A stretch of 64,000 bases of DNA, taken from the NCBI RefSeq assembly GCF_027887165.1, contig NC_077231.1, forward strand, positions 124,448,194 to 124,512,193. Reading direction: 5' to 3'. A program made the translations under genes and the position numbers. Shown piece after piece: positions 23,060-35,334 of the stretch. The notes under the pieces were generated by a model. It did not search any database and was not told the origin of the DNA. It was given only the letters and a program-made list of their open reading frames with translations. The first letter of the stretch is position 1; every line of letters starts with the position of its first letter. This DNA comes from Monodelphis domestica. Lineage: Eukaryota; Chordata; Mammalia; Didelphimorphia; Didelphidae.

Positions 23060-23990
23060 AAGCAATAGTTTCCAATATTTTTTGTTCCATGAACCCCTTT
23101 CAACAACAACAAAAGCAACAAAATATATATTGTGAATCACCAGAGTAGTTTAATATATTACTCATAATAATATTGTATATGACATAATAATAATAGTTTA
23201 CAAATATAATATTCATTATTTACAATAACTACAATGATAGTTCTGCATAAATGTTTACCACTGAGATTTACATAATTTTAATTCATTAATAATTATGCAA
23301 CATTACATAATTTTAATTATAAACTATAAATTTTTATTCTATTTATAAATTTAAAATGTTAAGTATAAAATGATAAAATTATACTCTTCCTTTCCACTCT
23401 AATTATAAAATAATTATAACTATTTTATATGGGACATTCTGTAATAATTCAAAATTGTTCACCAAAACCACATGTTTATCATTATTTTCAAATTCATGTT
23501 AAATTTCTTTATTTTATAAGTTTTTATTGAACATAACATTTTTAGTGGAAAATTAGAACCTGGAAACTGTTTGGCAGAACATAATCATCAGATTCTGTGA
23601 AAATAGTTTTGATATCTCTACTCTTCTTTATCAATATTTACTGAGTTCATTGTGATCTGATGGTTATCAGAGATTATGTTGATGAGTTAAATTGAATAGA
23701 GTTAAGATTGATAAATCAATACTCTTAAATTAAAAGTTATGTAGATTAGGATTAATTAACCCACTACACTTTAGTGATAATATTCACACATTGAAGATTA
23801 TACTAATTGTTTTTTTATTTACTTATAAGATTATTTACAAGATAGAATCATTTTACTGTGTTAGACCTGTTATAAGGAATTATATTAACTTTTTAGGAAT
23901 TTGTTATCTTAGAAACATCCCTCACCTCTTTGAATCACTACTGTCCCTCCCTAGTGACCTTTCCTTCAAAGCCACAACATCCTTGGTTCC
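23060..23990. mobile_element. Possible 5' end of a hAT-type element and AT-rich DNA
   Basis: CAATAGTTTCCAATATTTTT followed by GTTCCATGAACCCCTTTC resembles hAT ends. The opposite end was not found, so the size is unknown. Confidence 0.3.
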
Positions 23991-24360
23991 CTAGGACCTA
24001 CCAGCCAAATACTAATGTTCGAAAGCCTATAAAGGCACAGCCTGTAACTGATGACTGCTGACCAACTGGTTATAATTATGCACAAGTCCCTTAGTCAGTC
24101 ATAGCTCTCCCCCACTTCTGGAATTGACTAATCATGAATTGTACCAACTCATTCTATTTTGAGTGTTCTCTCATTCTATAGAAATATTTTCACCCTGCAA
24201 GCAGAAGGGATCCATGGCTAAAACTAAGTTCTGGAATCTTGATTGTTTAATGACCACCAGCCCCTCCAATAAATCAGTCACTTTTTGGACCTCAATTGCC
24301 TGTTGTTGCTCATTGGAAATTTTATGACTTGCAATATAAATCTAATCTTGATGTGACGTT
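23991..24360 (+). mobile_element. Possible old solo LTR
   Basis: A CTATAAAGGCACAG TATA-like site and an AATAAA hexamer in LTR-like order. No internal viral sequence beside it. Family not identified; fossil. Confidence 0.25.
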
Positions 24361-25394
24361 TTTTATTTGAACAAAAATTTGAAATATCTGGTTCAACTCT
24401 GAACACTGGTATGGCTCAACATCAGACAAAATCTGGTTCTTCATCAAGTCTGTTTCTACATTTTCATTTAAAACAAGAATAAAGTGAAAATGTTCATTCA
24501 CAACAAATATATGGTGAAAAGAGTAGGAAATTTTTACAAGTTCTTGCTAAGAGATGGGAATTCATTTTTGTTTTTTAGTCACCTAACCCTAATTAATCTA
24601 TGAAAAAGAATAACTATATAAAAATATAAACTATCTCCTTTTCTATTGGCTACTGACAGTCAGTTTATTAAATGACAGATGTACTTAAAATGTAATTGCA
24701 TGTATCATTTCTTTTTTACCAATGCTTTCATTTAAGCTAATTTTGTAAAAAAGAATCTCTTTCAGTTTCTTCACTTCCACAATTGGTTCACCGGCTACAT
24801 TCTCACAGAAACTCTATTGAACAACTGGCCAATCAGTTCATTTGAAAATCTGCCGAGGAGAAGATTAACATAAGTGAAATCTATGAAATCTATTAAATCA
24901 GAAAACAGTACTAATGCTGCAATGAGAGGCAATATAAGGTTTGTTTCTGCTATATTTTTTGATAGTCGGGTCCAGTTTCCAGATGGCATATAATGCATAT
25001 GCTCAGCGATTGTGGTTTTCAGTCAGAAATGTGTGCTTCAAGAATACAAATACTCATAGCATCTCGATCACATGATTACACCCAGTTGAGGAGGTACAAT
25101 TGCATGGAGAAGCGAGGCCACTCTTTTAGTGCAATGAACAGGACACAAATGAGAAGACCACATACATCTGCTATACTTTGGAATCAGTTTGTGTTTAATG
25201 GCTGAAATCCAGTGGTGGTTAAGAAACAATTTGATGACAAGTTAAGAACCTGCAAGAATGTATATAATATATATTGAGTCTGGTCAGAAGTAGTAAGAGT
25301 TTGATGTTACTTGAACCCTAAAATCAATTTGCAGATGATCATGATGCTTTCAACACTAGAAATAAATTCACAATGCTTTAAATATGCATGTGCA
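24361..25394. other. Unassigned intergenic DNA
   Basis: 25000-25200 is richer in CpG than its surroundings and carries no known repeat. Frames 24795-24998 (-) and 24993-25205 (+) show no recognisable domain. Confidence 0.3.
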
Positions 25395-26010
25395 TACTGT
25401 CAAACTGATCTCCCTGAGACTTAGATCTGAGCATGTCACTATCTGTCCTTCTATAAACTCCAGTGGATATCTTTCACCTCCAGAATCAAACATAAAATCA
25501 ATCCTCTGTTTGGTGTTTAAAGCTGTTCAGAACCTGCCCCCCACATACATATCCAATCCTCTTACTCCTTACACCCCAATGTATACTCTGTGAACCAGTA
25601 AAAAATTATTTGCTATTCCTCAGATAAGTGCTCTTTTTCCCAGCTCTAAACATTTTCATTGCCCTCACCCAATCCATAAAATGTATTCCCTCTGCATCTT
25701 TGCCTTCTAGCTTCTCTAGCTTCCTTCAAGAGTCTCAACTAAAATTTCATCTCGTACAGCAAAAATGTTCAGATCTGTCTTAATTTTAGCACTTTTTTCT
25801 ATTGATTTTCTCTAATTACTCCTGAATCTCTCTTGTTTGTACATAGTTATTTGCATGTTGTTTTTTCCTATCTCTCCTTCCTCCAGACTGTGAGGTCCAT
25901 GAGAACAGGGTTCTATTTTGTTTGTTTGTTTTTGTATCCTGGTTTTAAACACAATGTCTAGAACATAGTAGCCACGTCATAAATGTTTAGTTGAATGGCC
26001 AATTGATCAT
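25395..26010 (+). mobile_element. L2 3' part
   Basis: CTCTGTTTGGTGTTTAAAGC, CTAGCTTCCTTCAAGAGTCT and the tail GACTGTGAGGTCCATGAGAA then ATAAATGTTTAGTTGAATGG follow the L2 3' order. Confidence 0.75.
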
Positions 26011-28440
26011 AAAAATGATGTCAATCAATTTCCAAATACAAACATTTTATTTGTTTTTCCTTATTAGTGATTATATTGAGAGAGTTGCTAATGTTTTTTT
26101 TAAAATTCTTGTTTTGTTAGCCCTTTATAAAATGTGTAATTCATAACCAGCTCTTCATTGCTGTAAAATGTCTTAGAGGAAGAGTTAAGGTCCCTGGTTT
26201 TATGTTCTACTGTTCTATTTTCTTTGTGACTTTGTATATCAAAAGCAACTTTAGGATTGGTTGCCATGCACAAATATTTGAAATTTTCTTGGGTACCAAA
26301 GCAATCATCTTTTGTCTTTAAGAAGTAAGTACATTTTCACATTAATGGCTATATTATAATAATGATTAACTGTCAAATACTTAGCTACTGTAATCAATAC
26401 AAATGATCCAAGTTAATTCTAAAGAACCTATGATGAGAAATGTTTTCCACCTCCAAAGAAAGAACTGATAAACTGAGTCATATTAAAATATACATCATCT
26501 CATATTTTTCTTGCTTTTTTTTGCAATATGGCTAAAATGGTAATATGTTTTACATGATCTCATAAGTATAATTTATATATTGCCTGCCTTCCCAATAGAT
26601 TAGGAAGGGGCTAAATGGAGAGAGAGAATTTGGACTCAATTTTTTTTTCATAAATGAAGCATGTACATTTTGCTTGGGTAATTCATTTGTACATGAAAGC
26701 CAGTTTTCTGTAATTATATATGAATAGTTATGTGTATATATGTATATTTTCATGTATCTATATTTGTATATAATTTTCCTACTGTTCATTGTCATTTCTC
26801 AACTTTTGTAAAAATCTTCTGTAATGTGCTTTGATGTTCTTAAGCTTATGAGTGTAATGTTCTTTTTAGCTGGTTGAAAAAATTATCTGTCATAGTCTTA
26901 GAGATATATGAGAAATTTTCTAAGGTTCATCCCTTTTGACAGACTGGGAAACTCATCAATTTGCATGATCTCTTTTCATTTCACTATTTCTGGGAGTTTT
27001 CTTGTGTTATTTCTGATATATATTGGTCAGGCAATTCTTTCCATTACACTTTTTGGTCCTCCAAATAACATTTTACTATTTATTTTGATTTACTGTCAAT
27101 GAGTTCTACCCTCTAGATATATCACCTTTGTTCACTAAGCTTCCAAGAATTTTTCCATTTGAGTAGTCATTTTAGCTTGTTCTATTATTTTCTCTGTTGC
27201 TCCCATCAATCCAACCTCCTAGAATAGCATTATATTTCTCAGTGAATCCATTGTTTTATTCATGGGAACATCAGCATCTTGTCTTATTTCTCCTTTGCAA
27301 TTGTAATTTCTTTCTCTAATTCTTTTAGACATAGCATTTCATTGTAAACTGAATGCCAGAAAACCTTAGTCTAGAAAACCAGATTTCAAGTGCCTGTCTT
27401 TGATATTTACTAGCTGTAATACCACTTAACCTTTGAGTACTTAGTGCAGGCCTCTAGGCCTATAAGATATAGATAAGCAGCTATCATAAGTGGGTGGTTC
27501 CATGCCAGGAACTCCCCACACTAAATTTTTTTAATAAAAATTTATTATGTATCAATATTTTCACTATATGTGAATAATAATTTTGTGACCATTAGTTAAA
27601 ATATCTTTTATATTTTGCAAGGACTGAACATTTTTCACTGGGGCAGAGGGGCAAATGTATTGAACCCTGGAGAATATTTATTTTTACTTCTTTTTTTAGA
27701 CTGTGTACTTTGGAAAAATAAAGTATGTCTGCCTCTAAAGATATACCTGATGATGGGTAGTAATCATCTTCAATTTAAAAAAAAAGAAGAGAAAAAAAGG
27801 ATTTATTGGGCAAAAACTGTGGCAATTGGAAAGAAAAGGATCACATAGAGGGACTATTGACCTGTGCAAGAGCACAGGATGGATAAGATTCATCATTGTT
27901 TTGCTTGAAAAACTTATAGACCATCTGTTAGTGCTACATAGCTTAGAGTACTATGAGAAGTATATAGATGTTGCTGATAAAATATCATTTCCATGCCTTA
28001 CCCCTACAACTAGAAGAGAAAAAAAAATCAAGGCAGGATTTGAAAAAGAATGGCTCTCCATGAGTGAAACCATTTTACTCAGGACTATAAGTAGCCATAA
28101 GGATTTATGTAATCATTGGGAGAAAAGACTACTTATTATAGGATTTCCATACTATTTTCTTTATTTTAATTAAACTTTCTTTTTTAATGTTCTGAACCAT
28201 AAGTTTTCAAGTGAAGAGATAATCTCAGGATACTTACTGGGTAATATCATGTATGTATTTTTTCCACATTTTCTGTATAAGGACCATGAACTAAGCAGGT
28301 GTGAAAATCCCCTTATGTCTCTCATGTCACACATTAGTCTCTTATATGAGGGTATAAAGGTCAAATTAAGAGTTTTGACAAAAATAAGAGAACAGCTTTT
28401 AACAAATTTTAATATAGGAAAAGTATATAGGAAATATATG
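26011..28440. other. AT-rich intergenic DNA, mostly unassigned
   Basis: No host gene seen. 26790-27340 has the feel of decayed antisense LINE DNA but could not be placed. Frame 27826-28173 (+, 115 codons) is the longest unexplained frame; no family likeness, no coding support. Confidence 0.35.
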
Positions 28441-28449
28441 AAAAAGAGA

Positions 28450-28880
28450 GAGAGAGAGATTGCCTATCTCCTAAAACTAGCTATAACCACCTATAACTAT
28501 CTATAGTTGCCTAAAACTACCTATAACTGCTTGTAGAGAAAAGTCCAACTGTTCAATAACAACCACCCCACAAAGTTCCAAACCAGTCCAGCCCTATCCA
28601 ACACTGAACCCAAGCTAGTGTTTTTCCTAATATTCACCCCGATCAAGTGTGTCGATCATACTTGTCTATCACACACAGGGACCTCAGCAACTCCCAACCA
28701 ACCAACTCTCAACTGCCAGAACCTAACTCCCAGCAACTGACCCCCAGCAACTCACTTTTGTATCCTTTTTAAAACTTACTTCCTGTCTCTATGGTTTCTA
28801 CTTCCTGTCATTGTGAGCTAGTTTATCTCTACACATCTCTATGGTAAAAGAACCACTAAGTCCCCTATTAAATTAAAACA
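28450..28880 (-). mobile_element. Possible old solo LTR, antisense
   Basis: On the - strand it begins TGTTTTAATTTAATAGGGG, with a TTTTAAAAAGG TATA-like site. Internal repeats of CTATAACTA-type units lie at the low end. Family unknown; fossil. Confidence 0.3.
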
Positions 28881-29475
28881 GGAATAAAGAATTTGCTTTT
28901 ACAAGGGCTATAATTGAATTGAGATCAATTGAATTATATTTTGACCTCTTCATTGACATTATTCTCTTCCCAAGTTAATCACATTCTGTTCATTTCCATT
29001 AGTCATTATAAACATTATTCACTTCATCCAGAATTCCCTTCCCTTTATCCAAAAGTTAAGAACCTCACCTCATATTTCATCAAAAGTGAAATTATGACCA
29101 TTCACAAAGAGTTCCTCCCCCCCTTCCTTATTTCATTAAGACATCTTCCTCCATTAATTCCTTCTTCACACCATGCTGAATGAAGAGATAGTCTTTCTCT
29201 CTGGCAAGGCACTCTTGATACTATCTTATTATGCCCAAGTCAGTGCCTATCTCTATTAATCTTTGTATAATTATCTTATCCCATACTGATTTCCTCCTTT
29301 TAATTCCTATAATACCTAATGTCCATGCCATCTTATATTTTTAGTTATTTTTTCATCAATACATCTTAGCTCCATAATCAGATAATCTACTTTGGAAGCA
29401 GGTATATGTATCTGAAAGTTCTTTGTGATCCCTTAAAAATAGCCTAGCAAGGTGTTATACTCATTATATGCTTCA
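28881..29475. other. Pyrimidine-rich intergenic DNA, unassigned
   Basis: May be an old LINE (L2/CR1-type) segment on the + strand; too decayed to place. Confidence 0.3.
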
Positions 29476-29620
29476 AAAAAAAAAAGGAAGGAAGGAAGGA
29501 AGGAAGGAAGGAAGGAAGGAAGGAAGGAAGGAAGGAAGGAAGGAAGGAAGGAAGGAAGGAAGGAAGGAAGGAAGGAAGGAAGGAAGGAAGGAAGGGAAGG
29601 AAGGGAAGGAAAGGAAGGGG
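29476..29620. repeat. (GGAA)n microsatellite after an A-run
   Basis: About 130 bp of GGAA/AAGG units. The long proline/serine frames on the - strand are repeat products. Confidence 0.95.
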
Positions 29621-31785
29621 GGAAGGCATGAATGAGTTGTATCTATACCAATAGAGGGAATATCTACAGCAATGAGATCACAGACCCATTGAAGTATTGA
29701 CACATCATTTTTTCATAATTCAAATGTATTTTCCAAATTTAATTACATGTCATTTTGTACATGATAATAAAGATGGTATCCCTCAATACTCAGAAGAAAG
29801 TTAAGTGATATCGCCAATTTCACCTTTTTTCTCAGTATTCTCAGAAAACCTATTTCAACATTCCTTGTGCTATCATGAACTTCTTGTACCAAAAACTATT
29901 GTTGTCATGCTCTACTGCTTTCTAATTGTTGGTGGGTGATACTCCTAATAACCTTCTATTCAGTGACTAGAGTGGCACCAGTTCTATGATACAGTCTGCA
30001 TGATGGGCTTCTTGCACTCTCCTTATTTCTGGGCTCCCTTGGGCAGTCATAACTATGCATCTCCTGACTTTCACTCACTGACGGCATCGCACTGATATTC
30101 AACTCCAAATTTAAGTAAAGCCAGTGGTTGGGTTCTAAAATGCAAGGTCCACTGTTTTACTTTTAAGTCTGTAACTGCTTCAGATGTTTCAGAATCAGAT
30201 TTGAACCAAAAGGTCTGAATCAAGATGCATGAAGCTCTTGGGATTTGATCTAAGTAACAAAAGGAAACTTATCTCCTGGCCCATAACATATTCAAAACCC
30301 TTAGGGTAAGAGATCATTTGACTATGCGCTCAACCAGGAGATGTTTGCGTCATGCTGAGTTTGTGGTTTAAGGATTAGAACAGCCAGCTGTGTGCCAGGT
30401 TAGCTGGGCTTGCTGTCTCTCTAGCTCCCTAAGGTATGAGCTGAAGAAGGCTCATTCCCTAATATTCTGTATTAGTCTGCCAATCTACGAAAAATGAATC
30501 ACAGGTCCTTAGGATCCACAGCTCTCAAAGACTTTTTAATGGATTCTACAGTGTGTTGAGATACCTTAATGAACAAAATATATGGGCTAGACCTCCTGGG
30601 ACTTTTCAAAATGGTTTTTGAGGTAAAAGGGAAACCACTAAACTATACCCTGGAACTATAAAGTTCTGTAAAATAAGCCTAGGAACAACAGCATTCTAAT
30701 GCATTGTAATTAATCCTTCTTAGAGCCAAAGTCTTCCTAATGGATCCAGGATTCACTGGAAAGTTGGACCTGAGTACTCACCCCAGCTGAGTTATTGCCT
30801 CTCTATAATATCTTAGGCAATGCATCCCAACTTGATCTGTCTCAAAGTCTTTTTCAAATGGGAATAATAACTTCTATGCTCCATCGATGTCTCATTGATG
30901 TCATAGTAAGACAAATGAGATACTAATGTATGGCAGCTCAAAGCCCTAGAGATTTATTTCTGGATTTGTGTATGTGTATATATGTATGTATGATCTTCAA
31001 AGTTACATACATATACATAAAGGATTTGGTATGGTGGGGGAAAAGATTGGTGCAGAAGGTGATGCTTCATTGTAATTCCACTTGGATCATATATTTAGTC
31101 CTGGAAGAGACCATAGATATCTTCTACTTCAATCCTTACATGAGGAAAGGATTGAACTGAGGAAATTGAAAACTGAAGAAAACTGAGAAAATTAAAAATT
31201 GAGAAAAAATGAAAAAGGATTGAAATGAGGAAAAGGAAGTCCAGAGAAGTAAAGAATCAAATGATATAATACTTGTAAAACATGTTTTATGGTCTAAGGA
31301 TTAGAACAGCTAGCTGTGTGCCAGATTATCTTAACACCTAGAACAGTGCCAGGTGCATCTTTGCTCCCTTCCCTTCCCTTAAATGACTAGTCCAATACCA
31401 CACAGGTTTAAAAAAAAAAAAAGAGCAACAATTCAAACCCAAGTCATTTAATTTCCAATATATTATACTTTATACAACACCACTTTGTTTCTAATTTTTT
31501 AGGGGTTGTTTTTGCCTTCTCTGTTAACTTCCTTTGTATAAAAGAATCAAAAGTTAAGAACAACATCAAAGTCTTAGATCTGAGCACTTCTTGACATTTT
31601 GTTGAAAGGCAGCCCCTAGGTATTTTGAAGAGGTTCACATTGATAATTAAGAAGTGACCAAATTTGAAGAGGATTTTTAAACCCCAAGTCAGATAGAGTT
31701 TTGAGACAGAGTTGTTCCTAATGGGAAAGAAGAATGGAAGTAGGTTCAAAGATAGCCTAAAAGAAGGCCTTCGGGCTTCATTTAG
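29621..31785. other. Intergenic DNA, nothing identified
   Basis: Low repeat content over about 2 kb. No convincing coding frame. Confidence 0.4.
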
Positions 31786-33099
31786 TTGGCTGGCTATTCT
31801 TTTTATTATTTTAATTTTATTTCATCAATTTAGAACATTATTCCTTGGTTACAAGAATCATATTCTTTCCCTCTCTCCCCTCCATCCACCCTTCCCATAG
31901 CCGACGCGCAATTCCACTGGGTATTACATGTGTCCTTGATCAGAACCTATTTCCATGTTGTTGTTTGCACTAGGATGATCATTTAGAGTCTATATTCCCA
32001 ATCATATCCCCCTCGAACCATGTAATCAAGCAGTTGTTTTTCTTTGGTGTTTCCACTCCCACAGTTTTCCCTCTGAATGTGGATAGTGGTTTTTCTCATA
32101 GATCCCTCTGGGTTGTTCAGGATCATTGCATTGCCACTAATGGAGAAGTCTATTACATTTGATTGTACCACAGTATATCAGTCTCTGTGTACATTGTTCT
32201 CTTGGTTCTGCTCCTCTCATTCTGCATCAATTCCTGGAGGTTGTTCAAGTTCACATGGAATTCTTCCACTTTATTATTCCTTTGGGCACAGTAGTATTCC
32301 ATCACCAACACACACCACAATTTGTTCAGCCATTCCCCAATTGAAAGGCATCCCCTCCTTTTCCAATTTTTTGCCACCACAAAGAGCTCAGCTATGAATA
32401 TTCTTGTACAAGTCTTTTTCCTTATTATCTCTTTGGGATACAAACTGAGCAGTGGATCAAAGGGCAGACAGTCTTTTAGCATCCTTTGGGCATAGTTGGG
32501 GTTGGATCAACATCTCACACCCTATACCAAGACAAACTCAAAATGGGTGAATGGCCTGAATATAAAAAAGGAAACTATAAGTAAATTATGTGAACACAGA
32601 ATAGTATACATGTCAGATCTTTGGGAAAGGAAAGATTTTAAGACCAAGCAAGAGTCAGAAAAAAACACAATGTAAAATAAATAATTTTATTACATTAAAT
32701 TAAAAAGGTTTTGTAAAACAAAACCAATGCAACCAAAATTAGAAGGGAAACAACAAATTGGGAAACAATCTTCATAGCAAAAACCTCTGACAAAGGTCTA
32801 ATTACTCAAATTAATAAAGAGCTAAATCAATTGTACAAAAAATCAAGCCATTCTCCAATTGATAAATGGGCAAGGGACATGAATAGGCAATTTTCAGTTA
32901 AAGAAATCAAAACTATTAATAAGCACATGAAAAAGTGTTCTAAATCTCTTATAATCAGAGAAATGCAAATCAAAACTCTGAGGTATCACCTCACACCTGA
33001 AAGCTGGAGGGGATGTGGCAAAGTTGGGACATTAATGCACTGCTGGTGGAGTTGTGGATTGATCCAAGCATTCTGGATGGCAATTTGGCTGGCTATTCT
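31786..33099 (-). mobile_element. Young L1 insertion with 5' inversion (twin priming) and 15 bp target duplication
   Basis: TTGGCTGGCTATTCT at 31786-31800 and again at 33085-33099. From 31801 a T-rich tail and antisense L1 3' UTR/ORF2 end run to about 32500; then L1 ORF2 sequence in sense runs to the second repeat. The sense part ends at GGCAATTTGG and the antisense part resumes at CTATGCCCAAAGG, adjacent points in the L1. Low divergence suggests a fairly young insertion. Confidence 0.9.
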
Positions 33100-34174
33100 G
33101 TATTCCAGAAGATCTGAATCCCTAAGCCTGTGGTTTTTCTGAAGAGGAAAGCAACATGTAGCTATGGTTCTAGGAAACAACAGATTCCTTTCCTATCAGA
33201 GAGAAAAATAGTGATGTCTCCCTGGATGAATAGAAATATGAGGAGACTATCTTCCTTACTGGAATGAGCATCTCAACTCTAAGCTAAAAGAGAGAAATCA
33301 TAGGAATGACTGAATAAGTTATAATAGAAGAAATCATAGCCTATTCATTCTCTTCTAGAGACACTTCAGTTCATGAGGAATCCAGTTGAAATTAACAACA
33401 GAGATAAGGTCCATAAGTATATGCCTACCAGAGCACTGGCAGGTTGTGACCATGGGACCAATAGAACTTTGCCCCATAGTGACCTAATAAGACCAACAGG
33501 GACAATGCTTGATGGAATATGGACTATAAACTACACATAGGAGGAAGCAGACCCAGTGGAATAGTGGCATGAAATCAAAAGAAGACAGCAATGACTCTGT
33601 GGTATTAGAAGCATGAGCTAATTGGCCACACACATCCCTTAGATGGATTTAGCCTTCCCAATGCTAGTATATATATTTGTTAGAGGGTGTACCCTAGGCT
33701 TATAGGGAGAAATATTCTCATGCTACTATTCTTACTATGTTATTTCATTATGTATCTTTACTTCAGATGAATTATGTCCCCTGCCTAGCTAGGAAAAGTG
33801 AACACATCAGTCAGGGCTTTGTGAGCAGATATAAATTCATAGTTGGACCTGAAAAATCTATATTTGGAGGGAACCACATGTAAGCAGGGGTGCCTCTGAG
33901 TAGGACACAAAGTATTAGAGCTTGTCAAACTCTTAGAAAGAATGATATCGAGTTCAATAGAATTAGTTTATTTTTTTTTTCTATTCTAGGTCTATGGTTT
34001 GCAACCATGAGATAATACAATACATTGGGGAATCTATAATTATATTTATGTATGCATTTCCTGTGGATTCTCTCATATATATGTAAACATATATATGCTT
34101 ATATATCCTCCCATATGCCCTCCAATGAAGTTCTACACAATATACTGAAGGTCTTCCTCTAGTTTCATAACATT
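33100..34174. other. Intergenic DNA, no repeat or gene recognised
   Basis: About 1 kb that lacks SINE, LINE or hAT marks; only short frames. Confidence 0.35.
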
Positions 34175-34450
34175 TGAGGTGTCAATGCAGATAAGTGGCA
34201 CAGGGGCCAGAGTGCCTGGAGACCTAGAGTCAAGAAGACCTGAATTCAAATCCAGTCACATATTTAGTAGCTATATAATATTGAGCAAGTCTCTTAATCT
34301 CTATTTACCTCACTTCCCTCAACCATAAAATGGAGATAATAAGAACACCTAACTAGTGTGATGATCAAATGAGATAACATTTACAAAGTTCTTAAAAGTG
34401 TCTAGATTATAGTGATACTATATAAATGCTAGCAATTATTATCATTACTC
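34175..34450 (+). mobile_element. CORE-SINE (MIR/MON1 type), sense
   Basis: GACCTGAATTCAAATCCAGT, AACCATAAAATGGAGATAAT, then GATGATCAAATGAGATAACA and a TATAAATGCTAGCAATTATT tail: full CORE-SINE order. Confidence 0.75.
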
Positions 34451-34517
34451 ATACTGTCCCTCTGGTATCCTTCATTCTGACTACCTAAGAGGCTTATTTC
34501 TTTTTCTGAGCATGTTT

Positions 34518-34706
34518 TCTTTTTTTTTTCTTTTTTTACCCTTGTTTTCTACTGTAGTATTCTAAGATAGTCATTTAGGGCCAAATCATTGAGGTTGAGT
34601 GACTTACCCAGGGTCACACAACTTGAAAGTGTCTGAGACCAGAATTGAATCCCAGTTCTCCAACTCCTACCCTGGTGCTCTATCCACTGTGCAACCTAGC
34701 TACCAT
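34518..34706 (-). mobile_element. tRNA-type SINE, antisense
   Basis: T-run, GTGACTTACCCAGGGTCACA core, end TGTGCAACCTAGCTACC. Confidence 0.8.
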
Positions 34707-35027
34707 GCTAAGGATACGTTTTCTAAATTAAAACCCTCATAACAGTATTTGCATCTAAATTTTTGCCACTAACATAATGTAATTTACTTTAGCTATAATG
34801 TTCTTTATCTACTAAATTAAATATGTTTATATTTTTGTGGGGGGGGTTTTGTAATCAACAAACTATAGGCATAATGGGATCTTATACTTTCTATGCCTTT
34901 AGGCATATATAGATTATTCCCATAAGATTCTATAGAAATTAGGAAGTTAAAATATGGTTCATAGTTACTGATATCTTCTGGTTGCCTTTCATGAGTGTGA
35001 TACTTTTCACTCTTCAAGTTATCTAGA

Positions 35028-35231
35028 GGGGTCAGCTGGGTTGCTCAGTAGATTGAGAGTCAGGCCTAGAGATGGGAGGTCCTGGCTTCAAATTTTGCCC
35101 TCAGACACTTCCCAGCTGTGTGACCCTGGGCAAGTCACTTGACCCCCATTGCCTAGCCCTTACCACTCTTCTGCTTTGGAACCAATACATAGTATTGATT
35201 CTAAGATGGAAGGTAAGGGTTAAAAAAAAAA
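35028..35231 (+). mobile_element. tRNA-type SINE with 8 bp target duplication
   Basis: TATCTAGA at 35020-35027 and 35232-35239 flank a full-length copy ending in GGTTAAAAAAAAA. Confidence 0.9.
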
Positions 35232-35334
35232 TATCTAGAAAATTAATTCCAATGTGTCAACTCCAGCATGGATTTATTTCATCTTTACATAATGGTCCAA
35301 TCACTATTTTTTTAATCAGGGTTTAACTCTTATT

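Noticed and set aside
27826-28173. 115-codon + strand frame in the intergenic DNA
   Set aside because: Longest unexplained frame, but no domain, no splice context, no recognisable homologue, and AT-rich DNA makes such frames by chance.
29444-29703. Proline/serine-rich frames
   Set aside because: Translation of the (GGAA)n microsatellite.
32153-33142. Frames of 60-110 codons on both strands
   Set aside because: Pieces of L1 ORF2 and its reverse strand inside the inverted L1 insertion, not host genes.
35028-35231. tRNA genes within SINE copies
   Set aside because: The tRNA-like heads are parts of SINEs and do not fold as intact tRNA cloverleaves by eye.
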